5,299 bases of DNA from Elusimicrobiota bacterium. Its GTDB lineage: Bacteria; Elusimicrobiota; Elusimicrobia; JACQJN01. Where the stretch lies: contig JACQJN010000113.1 of NCBI GenBank assembly GCA_016205085.1, positions 1-5,299 of the forward strand, read 5' to 3'. Shown one piece after another: positions 1 to 5,299 of this stretch (positions are counted from its first letter, which is position 1; every line of letters starts with the position of its first letter). The notes under the pieces are model-generated. The model made no database searches and was not told the origin of the DNA. It was given only the letters and a program-made list of their open reading frames with translations. Both the position numbers and the translations under genes were made by a program.

Positions 1-1
1 A

Positions 2-58
2 TCTAGTTTGGGCGGTGCTCAAGTGGACTTCGGAACGGTATATATAACCGTCATCTAA
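2..58 (+). CDS. 3' end of an upstream gene (partial, 18 codons)
   Basis: Frame 2 is open from the window edge to a TAA at 56-58 and would encode SSLGGAQVDFGTVYITVI. The alternation of polar and hydrophobic residues at the end (VDFGTVYITVI) looks like a closing beta strand, as in a surface or secreted beta-rich protein. The other two forward frames hit stops early: TAG at 4-6 in frame 1, and TAA at 45-47 in frame 3. The N-terminal body is outside the window, so no function can be assigned. The stop lies 56 bases before the next gene's start, on the same strand, so it may belong to the same transcription unit. The call rests only on a short open frame and its composition. Confidence 0.4.
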   Translation, partial: SSLGGAQVDFGTVYITVI

Positions 59-63
59 GTTGG

Positions 64-91
64 GAGTTGAGAAATTTAAGAGTTGAGAAAT
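64..91 (+). repeat. 12-bp direct repeat in the spacer before the FN3 gene
   Basis: The word GAGTTGAGAAAT occurs at 64-75 and again at 80-91, a perfect copy with a 16-base period. It fills much of the A-rich spacer between the upstream TAA and the ribosome binding site of the FN3 gene. A paired site with this period could bind a regulator, or it may be a fragment of a dispersed intergenic repeat. Nothing else in the window shows which. Confidence 0.6.
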
Positions 92-105
92 GAAAGTTAA
101 ACGGT

Positions 106-114
106 AAGGGAAGG
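106..114 (+). promoter_or_regulatory. Ribosome binding site of the FN3 gene
   Basis: The purine run AAGGGAAGG lies immediately before the ATG at 115. The AAGGG part is spaced 4 bases from the start codon and the second AGG abuts it. This supports ATG 115 over the in-frame ATG at 142. The 142 start would remove the basic n-region of the signal peptide, although it too has an AGG directly before it. Confidence 0.6.
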
Positions 115-2322
115 ATGAAAGAGTTGAAGAAACGGTCGAGGATGTGCTTGGCCAGCCTAGGGCTGGTCTGGGGCATCTCTGTTTTTAGTGGCGAGGTGTC
201 TTCACTCAATGCCGATTCTTCCACCAATCCCGGGGGTCTTTCCCAGAGCATTGGTCTCTCGGTTACAATCGTAGGCATTGGGCCTGCGGATGTCACCGAT
301 CTGGTGGCGGTGCCGGGTCTCTTTGACGGTCAGATTCAGTTGAGCTGGACGGAGCCTGGGGCCAACGGGTATGATCCTCAACCTGTTTCTTCTTTTACTG
401 CGCGGGCCTCCATCCTCCAGAACATAGAGAACAATACCGACTTCAACAATCCCGCCATCGCCAGTCCACTGTCTGCATTCTCGCCTACTGTTCTAAATCC
501 TTCGTTAGGAGGCAATCTAAGAAGCGATCTTCTCGTAGGACTGACGCCTGGGGTGACCTACTACTTCGCCATCCGGGCCACGGCAGGAGGCGCCACAAAC
601 AACTGGCTCCGGGATGTTCCCTTGAACCGCAACGCCACCAACTATGCGGTGGCGACAGACTTGGTGCCTTCCGTTCCCACCGGCCTGACGGCCTTAAGCG
701 GCAACCGTCAAGTGGCGTTGAGTTGGAATCCCAATCCAGAGCCTGACATCGACTTTTATCGCATCTGGCGCGATTCGTTGGATCCTGCGGACTTCTTTGT
801 TCCCATCACCACGACTTCCTTGACGACGTTCACGGATACGGGCCTGATCAATGGAAATAGCTACTACTACCGCATCAGCGCGGTGGATACAGGCCCCAAT
901 GTCTTGGAAAGTCCTTTGACGGCGTGGGTGACGGGTTATCCGTTCGTGGTCATTTCTTCCGTTACGGTCACATCCATCACACCGGATGCCATTGCCAGAA
1001 GCATCAACTTGACCTGGGACAATCCCAATCCTGATCCCAAGAATGTGCTGATGGTGAGAAGAGCCGGTCTGGCCAGCACATTTGTTCCTGTGACGGGAAC
1101 TACGTACAGCGTGGGACAGACGTTTGTGGATGGTTCCACGGTGGTGTTCAACGGTGGACCTAATTCCACATTCTTAGATACCACGGGTTTGACTTTGAAC
1201 ACAAGCTGGTTCTACACATTGTTCGCGCGGGATGATCTGGCCAGCCCCAGCTACTCCATCGGGACAACCACCTCCACCATCCTGGACCTGAAGCCTCTGT
1301 TCCCTGCGGGTGTGGATCGTTCCACGGGGCTGGCTTCTGTCAGGATTTCCTGGTCCGCTGTGACGGCCAATGAGGACGGCTCTCTGTTCAGCAATCCTGT
1401 ACGGCCTGATGAATTGGCCCGGTACACGCTGTATCGTTCCACGGGTCTGTGGGCGCCGCCCAGCCCTGTGGTCTCGGTTTCCACATCTACTCTGAACTAC
1501 AACGATGCTGACCCTGTGGTAGGAGCTTTCCACTCCACAGGACGGAATCTCTACTACTATGTGACCGCTTCGGACAGTTGGAACCAGGAGTCGGAAGCTT
1601 CCCTCATCATTGGCAGTCTGTCAGGGAATCTCTATAAGACCTCTTATGATCGGCAATACCTGTTGGAATTTGACCGCTCCATCGTGCCCTATATCAATGC
1701 AGGCAATGCCTTGGGACAGAATGTCCACATCACTTCCAGATTTTTGAATTCCGAGATAGGCGGCAGAATCCTGCAGTCGGTGGAGTTTGTGCCTCGGCGT
1801 GGAGATACGGGAGCTGCCCTGAATGCCTTTGCATTGCCTGAGGACAAACTGGATGTCCGTTTCTACTACAGAACGGTTGGGAATCAGGTTTCCTTCTCTC
1901 CACAGCTCAGTGTCAACCAAGCCAACAGCAAGTTGGGTGTGTTCTGGCACAATGGCCGTGAGTGGCTCAAGCTGTACGGAACGGTGGATCCGAGCGGCCA
2001 GTTTATCCGGGTTAAAACACCTATGTTTGGCCGGTATCAAGTTAGAGAGCAGCTCAGGAGCCTTGAGTTCACTTTGGATCCCTCCGGAGTCACCAACCGG
2101 ACCCTGACTCCCAACGGAGACGGCAAGAACGACCAGGTGGTGTTTGTGTTCGACAATCCCAGCTTCTCCGATGTGAAGGGAAAGATTTTTGATTTGTCGG
2201 GAGCTTATGTGGCGGATATGCAGCCCGGGCCGATGGTGGACGATAGCTTGCTGTGGGATGGGAAAGCGGGTGGAAGGGTGGTGGCCAGTGGGGTGTATAT
2301 CTACCAGATTGAGTCGGTATGA
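115..2322 (+). CDS. Secreted multi-domain fibronectin type III protein with FlgD/type-B-like C-terminal module
   Basis: This 735-aa protein is predicted to be exported and to sit at or outside the cell surface. Residues 1-9 are basic (MKELKKRSR) and are followed by a hydrophobic stretch to about residue 33, as in a Sec signal peptide. Four FN3-like beta-sandwich repeats follow at roughly 58-183, 184-275, 281-390 and 391-500, with the usual 'ALSWNPNPEPDIDFYRIWR ... YYYRISAVD' pattern. Residues about 501-648 form another beta-rich region that I do not recognise. Residues about 649-735 carry LTPNGDGKND (664-673), KIFDLSGAYVADM, LLWDGKAGG and GVYIYQIES. These are hallmarks of FlgD-Ig-like and gliding-type C-terminal domains, which in type IX secretion act as sorting modules. 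No catalytic motif is visible, so an adhesive or structural role is likely. The TGA stop comes about 11 codons before the usual end of such a domain, and those codons are present downstream in the same frame. The neighbouring gene encodes a PorV-like protein, which fits an export pair. Confidence 0.85.
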   Translation: MKELKKRSRMCLASLGLVWGISVFSGEVSSLNADSSTNPGGLSQSIGLSVTIVGIGPADVTDLVAVPGLFDGQIQLSWTEPGANGYDPQPVSSFTARASILQNIENNTDFNNPAIASPLSAFSPTVLNPSLGGNLRSDLLVGLTPGVTYYFAIRATAGGATNNWLRDVPLNRNATNYAVATDLVPSVPTGLTALSGNRQVALSWNPNPEPDIDFYRIWRDSLDPADFFVPITTTSLTTFTDTGLINGNSYYYRISAVDTGPNVLESPLTAWVTGYPFVVISSVTVTSITPDAIARSINLTWDNPNPDPKNVLMVRRAGLASTFVPVTGTTYSVGQTFVDGSTVVFNGGPNSTFLDTTGLTLNTSWFYTLFARDDLASPSYSIGTTTSTILDLKPLFPAGVDRSTGLASVRISWSAVTANEDGSLFSNPVRPDELARYTLYRSTGLWAPPSPVVSVSTSTLNYNDADPVVGAFHSTGRNLYYYVTASDSWNQESEASLIIGSLSGNLYKTSYDRQYLLEFDRSIVPYINAGNALGQNVHITSRFLNSEIGGRILQSVEFVPRRGDTGAALNAFALPEDKLDVRFYYRTVGNQVSFSPQLSVNQANSKLGVFWHNGREWLKLYGTVDPSGQFIRVKTPMFGRYQVREQLRSLEFTLDPSGVTNRTLTPNGDGKNDQVVFVFDNPSFSDVKGKIFDLSGAYVADMQPGPMVDDSLLWDGKAGGRVVASGVYIYQIESV

Positions 2323-2358
2323 AAGGTGTTTAACGGAACTGTGGTGGTGATAAGATGA
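2320..2358 (+). other. In-frame TGA followed by the expected C-terminal tail of the FN3 protein
   Basis: The frame of the FN3 gene continues beyond its TGA (2320-2322) for 11 codons, KVFNGTVVVIR, to a second TGA at 2356-2358. Domains of this class typically end with a last strand of the form 'GVYIYQI..xGK.xNGTVVVxR', so the tail reads as the genuine end of the domain and the first TGA stands where a glycine is usual. GGA to TGA is one substitution. The second stop overlaps the ATG at 2355 as ATGA, the usual junction of coupled genes, which also suggests that 2356-2358 was the ancestral stop. The family comparison is from memory, not from an alignment. Readthrough would give 747 residues. Confidence 0.6.
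2343..2357 (+). promoter_or_regulatory. SD-like GGTGGTGA and alternative ATG for the PorV-TPR gene
   Basis: GGTGGTGA (2343-2350) resembles the GGAGGTGA consensus and lies 4 bases before an ATG at 2355, which is in frame with the PorV-TPR gene. Starting here would add 23 residues, including several acidic ones, before the signal peptide, which is unusual for an exported protein. The same bases also encode the VVV of the FN3 tail, so the resemblance may be coincidental. Confidence 0.3.
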
Positions 2359-2423
2359 CCGAGCAGGGGTACCTATGGAATGGGTCTGCGAGGAAATGGT
2401 TGGAGCTCGGCAGAGCGGAAACC

Positions 2424-4406
2424 ATGAGCTATAAAGGGCTTTTGCTTGCCTTAGCTCTCCTTAGCTCTCCTTTGCTCTCCTTTGCTGCATTCGAGGATCT
2501 GGGAGCTGGGGCTCGCGCGCCGGGAATGGGCGATGCTTTCACCGCCGTGGCCGATGACGTATACAGCATATTCTACAACCCGGCCGGACTTTCCACGCTC
2601 TATCGGCCTCAGTTCTCTGCATCATACTCCAGACTGTATTTGGGCTTGAGCGACAATTCCAACCTGGGGCTGTCCCAAGTTGCGTATGCCCATCCCTTGA
2701 AGGAAGGTCAGTTGGGAAGTCTGGGGTTGGGCTGGAGCCGGTTCGCCCTCACTCAGATTTACGCTGAAAACAGCGTCTATGCTTCCTATGGACGACGGCT
2801 CTTTAAGAAGCCCGGCTTTGGGACGTTGCACACCGGAATCAACCTGAAGTATTTAAACCGCTCCTTTGAGCGTTTGCCGGAAGCCGAAAATGCATTCGGC
2901 TCCGCCAACCCGATTCAGAGGACTGGCGAAGCGGATCCTCTCTTGAGCGGAAAGAACTCCATGGGCACTCTGGATGCGGACCTGGGACTTCTGTTCCAGA
3001 CCCCAGGGAAATACTCTGTGGGACTCATGTTCAACCATCTCAAGCGTCCCAATATCGCTTTCGGAAATGATAAAGATATTTTGGGATTGGATACCCGCTT
3101 GGGCTTTGGGTATAAGAGCCTATGGACCAATCTTTCCGCGGATGTCCGAATGAAGCCTGCGCCGGATGGCAGCATGGACAAGAATTTCGTGCTGGCGGGA
3201 GAGCGGTATATCCCGACCATCGAGTATGGACAATTCGGAGTTCGCGGATCTTTGGGAATCGGCAGCCGGGAGTTCCGCCAAGTGACTTTGGGGCTTTCCT
3301 ACAGAATCAGCAAAATCCAGATCGATTACGCTTTCCTGATGCCCATCGGGACCGTGAAGGATACTCTGGGAACCCATCGGGTTTCCCTCACGTTCCATTT
3401 CGGAGCGCCCCGCGCGGAGGAGGAATTCTCGGTGGAGCTTTTGGAGCACCTAAGAGAGTTGGAGGTGGCCCGGAGAAAGAAAGCCCTGTATGCCTATGAG
3501 TTCGAGGGATTAAAGAAGATTCCTGAGACCGACCAAGTGACCGCCGCCATGATCAAGGACAACCTGGATAAGGGTTTCTATGCCAAGGCTTATCGCTATA
3601 TCAATGAGCTGGTGGATGTTCAGGATACCCAATTCAGCAACCTAAGGTCCCGGCTCCGGGTGGTGTCCCAGCAGTTCCCAGAGCTGGCCGATCCTAAGTT
3701 GAATTGGGAGAAAATGCTTTCCCTGGGCATAAAAGATTTCCTGAGTCAGTCTGAGGAGATGGCGGTCAAGAGGATTGCTTATGCCTACAGCTTGGACCCG
3801 CGCAACAGCAAACTAGAGAAGCTCTTGGAAGCCGTGGAGACAGTCACAGGGAGGACGGCGGAAAGGGTTCCTGCCCGCTGGCTGGGCAAGCTTTCTCTGG
3901 TGGAGGAGAAGCTTTTGAGAACGGAGGAAGCCCTCCAGGCGGAGATGGTGGATCAGGTGATCAGGCTTTGCGAGGAGGTGTTGGAACTGGAACCGGAACA
4001 CGCCTCGGCTCTCTCCCGGCTGGGGACCGCTTATTATCTGCAGAACAAGCGGTATGAGGCTTTGGCGGCCTGGACCCAGGCGGTGCGGTATGAGGAGAAC
4101 TTGAGCGAGAGAAGAACCTTGTACCGGGCCATCCAAAGGGCACGAAGGGAGTTGAGGATCTCGGAGAGCACCCGTCCCGAGAGCACACCGGCCGCGGGGG
4201 GAGAGAGACAGCCTACCGCTCAGGAAATGGCATCTCAGGAGATCGAGGATCTTTATCTGCAGGGGGTGGAACTGTATCTGCAGAATAAGCCCGTGGAGGC
4301 TGCCAGAATATTCGAACTGATCTTGAAGCAGGATCCCAAGAATGTGAGCGTGCAGAATGCATTGAAACGGGTGAATAAAGTAATTGAAACAGGGACGAAA
4401 CCATGA
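2424..4406 (+). CDS. PorV/UPF0164-like outer-membrane beta-barrel fused to C-terminal TPR repeats
   Basis: This 660-aa protein probably sits in the outer membrane. The start at 2424 gives a classical signal peptide (MSYKGLLLALALLSSPLLSF, then AA and a likely cleavage before FEDLG). A start at 2355 gives 683 aa and has a better SD, but puts 23 odd residues before the signal. Residues about 23-60 carry the UPF0164/PorV signature: LGAGARAPGMGDAFTAVADD, then an FYNPAGL motif. Alternating beta strands continue to the terminal strand VSLTFHFG near 327, consistent with a FadL-like barrel. From about 335 the protein is helical and charged, with clear TPR-like units around 507-559 (EEVLELEPEHASALSRLGTA) and 603-655 (LYLQGVELYLQNKPVEAARI). 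In type IX secretion PorV binds cargo C-terminal domains, which fits the upstream FN3 protein; that role is inferred here. The TPR part probably faces the periplasm and binds partners. The stop at 4404-4406 is one base before the next gene's ATG. Confidence 0.82.
   Translation: MSYKGLLLALALLSSPLLSFAAFEDLGAGARAPGMGDAFTAVADDVYSIFYNPAGLSTLYRPQFSASYSRLYLGLSDNSNLGLSQVAYAHPLKEGQLGSLGLGWSRFALTQIYAENSVYASYGRRLFKKPGFGTLHTGINLKYLNRSFERLPEAENAFGSANPIQRTGEADPLLSGKNSMGTLDADLGLLFQTPGKYSVGLMFNHLKRPNIAFGNDKDILGLDTRLGFGYKSLWTNLSADVRMKPAPDGSMDKNFVLAGERYIPTIEYGQFGVRGSLGIGSREFRQVTLGLSYRISKIQIDYAFLMPIGTVKDTLGTHRVSLTFHFGAPRAEEEFSVELLEHLRELEVARRKKALYAYEFEGLKKIPETDQVTAAMIKDNLDKGFYAKAYRYINELVDVQDTQFSNLRSRLRVVSQQFPELADPKLNWEKMLSLGIKDFLSQSEEMAVKRIAYAYSLDPRNSKLEKLLEAVETVTGRTAERVPARWLGKLSLVEEKLLRTEEALQAEMVDQVIRLCEEVLELEPEHASALSRLGTAYYLQNKRYEALAAWTQAVRYEENLSERRTLYRAIQRARRELRISESTRPESTPAAGGERQPTAQEMASQEIEDLYLQGVELYLQNKPVEAARIFELILKQDPKNVSVQNALKRVNKVIETGTKP
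2451..2486 (+). repeat. 10-bp tandem repeat within the signal-peptide codons
   Basis: Three consecutive 10-mers, TTAGCTCTCC (2451-2460), TTAGCTCTCC (2461-2470) and TTTGCTCTCC (2471-2480), are followed by a partial fourth, TTTGCT (2481-2486). The preceding TTTGCTTGCC (2441-2450) is a degenerate copy. Three units encode the ten residues LALLSSPLLS of the hydrophobic core. The unit is not a multiple of three, so one copy gained or lost shifts the frame. One extra copy would end at TGA 2555-2557, and one lost copy would end at TGA 2647-2649. Confidence 0.8.
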
Positions 4407-4410
4407 TATG
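4391..4410 (+). promoter_or_regulatory. Coupled stop/start junction and RBS of the histidine kinase
   Basis: AGGGA (4391-4395) lies inside the last codons of the PorV-TPR gene. Then comes ATGATATGA (4403-4411), which contains that gene's TGA (4404-4406) and the kinase ATG (4408-4410). The ATG at 4403 would make only Met-Ile-stop, yet it has the better spacing (7 bases, against 12 for 4408). Ribosomes stopping at 4406 could restart at 4408, so the kinase is probably translationally coupled. A TTG at 4384 is in frame but would add a polar leader before the membrane segment. Confidence 0.5.
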
Positions 4411-4866
4411 AAAATTAGGACTAAGTTTTTAATTGTCTTGATGGGGGTTTTGGGGATGCAGGCGGTTGGGATGACTGCTAGCCTTATGTTTTTGGAGGTG
4501 TGGTATTTGAAACAGGCCAGCCAGGAGAAGGCGGATGTCATCATGCGCAGCGTGGAAAAGGTTGCTAAAGAATCTTTGGAAGAAAAGGATGCTTTGAGGG
4601 TTTTGGATTATTTGATGTTTCTCACCCGCACCGATTCCGCGGTCAAAACGGCGCGTTTGAAATGGATGGGCAAAGATGTGAGCGTGGGCAATGCTTCGCC
4701 TTCCGATCCTCTCTATTTTATTCGCAAGGATTGGAGAGGTTCCAAAACGGCAGAGGGTTTCGGAGAGGCAGTTTCGGTGGAGGTGGGGTTTTCCCAGAAG
4801 GAATTGGAAAAAGAGGTTTGGGCGGTGGTGGGGAGGATTTTGAGCGAAGTGGCGGTTGTGGGCTAG
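4408..4866 (+). CDS. N-terminal sensor half of the split histidine kinase
   Basis: If the TAG is read as a stop, this makes a 152-aa protein. Residues 2-6 (KIRTK) are basic, about 7-29 form a membrane segment, and 30-145 form a polar, probably extracytoplasmic region with a helical start (QASQEKADVIMRSVEKVAKE). The end, VAVVG, is only the first five residues of the second membrane segment. I do not recognise the sensor fold. It lies where a dCache/sCache-like or other ligand-binding domain would sit, but no motif supports a specific ligand. As a stand-alone product it has one membrane anchor and no signalling output. It begins one base after the stop of the PorV-TPR gene. Confidence 0.6.
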   Translation: MKIRTKFLIVLMGVLGMQAVGMTASLMFLEVWYLKQASQEKADVIMRSVEKVAKESLEEKDALRVLDYLMFLTRTDSAVKTARLKWMGKDVSVGNASPSDPLYFIRKDWRGSKTAEGFGEAVSVEVGFSQKELEKEVWAVVGRILSEVAVVG

Positions 4867-4875
4867 GCGACCCTT

Positions 4876-5299
4876 TTGCTTGGGATCATGATTTCTTTTA
4901 TTTTCACGCGATTTTTGACCCGCCCCATCTATTCCCTGATGAGCGCGGCGCGCTCCATTGGGGAAGGCCGGTTTGACGTGCCCCTGCCGGCTCCCAGCCG
5001 GGATGAGATCGGTTATCTGAGCCGGGAGTTCGGGGAGATGGCCCAAAAACTTAAGGAACTCGATGAGATGAAGGAGAGATTTATCCAAAGCGTGTCCCAT
5101 GAATTGAAATCCCCTCTGGGGGCTGCTCAGGCTTATGTGGAGCTTCTTAAAGTAGGGAAGGCGGGTCCGCTTCCTGCTCAGGCCGTGAAGATCCTGGAAA
5201 TTGTCCAGCAGGCTATAGACCGCCTGCGCCGTTTTATCACCGACATTTTGGATTTGGCCAAACTGGAGGCGGGACGGGTGGGACTGAATTTGCAGACAT
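4876..5299 (+). CDS. HAMP-HisKA kinase half (partial; possible restart at TTG 4876 or ATG 4888)
   Basis: Downstream of the TAG, the same frame encodes the rest of a histidine kinase and runs off the window edge. It starts with a hydrophobic stretch (LLGIMISFIF) and continues into a HAMP linker (RFLTRPIYSLMSAARSIGEG ... PSRDEIGYLSREFGEM). The HisKA helix follows, with MKERFIQSVSHELKSPL and the conserved His at 5098-5100, then a second dimerisation helix (DRLRRFITDILDLAKLEAGR). The catalytic ATP-binding domain is beyond the window. A separate product could start at TTG 4876, since AGGCGA (4865-4870), overlapping the stop codon, lies 5 bases upstream. ATG 4888 has GGG too close to serve as an SD. 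Such a protein would keep a short membrane segment and the kinase core but lose the sensor. The domain identity is firm; the start is not. Confidence 0.6.
   Translation, partial: MLGIMISFIFTRFLTRPIYSLMSAARSIGEGRFDVPLPAPSRDEIGYLSREFGEMAQKLKELDEMKERFIQSVSHELKSPLGAAQAYVELLKVGKAGPLPAQAVKILEIVQQAIDRLRRFITDILDLAKLEAGRVGLNLQT

Larger units (their letters stand above)
4408..5299 (+). pseudogene. Sensor histidine kinase interrupted by an in-frame TAG (3' end outside window)
   Basis: One frame runs from ATG 4408 to the window edge and encodes a standard membrane sensor kinase, apart from a single TAG at 4864-4866 (codon 153). Domain order is: first membrane segment at about 7-29, an extracytoplasmic sensor at 30-145, a second membrane segment at about 148-166 containing the stop, HAMP from about 167 (with the typical RPI motif at 172-174), and a HisKA dimerisation domain with SHELKSP and the phospho-accepting His at codon 231 (5098-5100). 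The ATP-binding domain would follow beyond 5299. No other stop or frameshift is visible on either side, so decay is either very recent, absent (readthrough or split expression), or a sequence error. A single change to TTG (Leu), TGG (Trp) or TCG (Ser) restores the segment. The two halves are listed separately as potential products. Confidence 0.65.

Noticed and set aside
35..51. ACGGT-ATATATA-ACCGT inverted repeat as a terminator or operator, and TATAAC (43-48) as a -10 box
   Set aside because: The arms are only 5 bp with no T-run after them. No -35-like hexamer lies at the usual 16-18 base spacing, and the bases are probably coding for the upstream gene's last residues.
1316..1445. 13-bp repeat ATCGTTCCACGGG at 1316-1328 and 1433-1445
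   Set aside because: Both copies encode the same RSTG motif within one FN3 region. A short coding coincidence or ordinary domain similarity explains them.
1174..1533. Minus-strand open frame (119 codons) inside the FN3 gene
   Set aside because: It lies fully within a well-supported coding region, and its Arg/Gly/Gln-rich product is typical of antisense frames.
2320..2322. UGA as selenocysteine, or genome-wide UGA-to-Gly code
   Set aside because: The position is normally Gly rather than Cys or Sec in such tails, no convincing stem-loop follows, and no other internal TGA occurs in the long frames even though Gly is abundant. UGA also ends the barrel gene.
3813..4544. Long minus-strand open frame (243 codons) opposite the TPR region
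   Set aside because: The + strand shows well-formed TPR units with periodic Ala, Leu and Tyr positions. The antisense product has no recognisable motif and spans the junction of two genes.
4864..4866. UAG read as pyrrolysine
   Set aside because: The codon lies in a hydrophobic membrane segment of a kinase, unlike known pyrrolysine sites in methylamine methyltransferases, and nothing in the window suggests the pyl genes.
4429..5100. Long minus-strand open frame (223 codons) opposite the kinase
   Set aside because: Its translation is low in family character and rich in His, Pro and Asn, and the + strand carries clear HAMP and HisKA motifs across the same bases. It is a codon-bias shadow.

Overview
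The window looks like part of a Gram-negative (diderm) bacterial chromosome, by eye around mid-50s % G+C. All credible genes lie on the + strand and are packed like an operon. The mix of proteins is: a secreted multi-FN3 protein with an 'LTPNGDGKND' FlgD/type-B-like C-terminal module, a UPF0164/PorV-type outer-membrane barrel fused to TPRs, and a membrane histidine kinase. This mix resembles lineages such as Elusimicrobiota, Omnitrophota or other deep-branching phyla with type IX-like export. The lineage is an inference from protein style, not a demonstrated placement.

Layout. Bases 2-58 probably hold the last 18 codons of an upstream gene. Bases 59-114 are a short spacer with a 12-bp direct repeat and a strong ribosome binding site. 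Bases 115-2322 encode a 735-aa exported FN3 protein. Bases 2424-4406 (possibly from 2355) encode a PorV-like barrel plus TPR protein, whose signal-peptide codons consist of a 10-bp tandem repeat. From 4408 to the window end runs a sensor histidine kinase (TM - sensor - TM - HAMP - HisKA), interrupted by an in-frame TAG at 4864-4866 inside its second membrane segment. The ATP-binding domain lies beyond the window. I saw no RNA genes, CRISPR array, insertion sequence or convincing terminator.

How the genes may work together (inference). The FN3 protein carries the kind of C-terminal module used by cargo of type IX-like secretion. The next gene is a PorV-like outer-membrane protein, the family that shuttles such cargo in the type IX system. 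The kinase is translationally adjacent and could sense the envelope or control the cluster.

The most notable observations are two in-frame stop codons at places where the protein family is expected to continue. One is TGA at 2320-2322, followed in the same frame by a typical C-terminal tail that ends in an ATGA overlap with a start codon. The other is TAG at 4864-4866, with the remaining kinase intact in the same frame. Either these are point mutations or assembly errors, or they are sites of readthrough or split expression. Wholesale codon reassignment is unlikely, because neither triplet occurs elsewhere inside the reading frames. A third point of interest is the 10-bp signal-peptide repeat, whose gain or loss of one unit would switch the barrel protein off.
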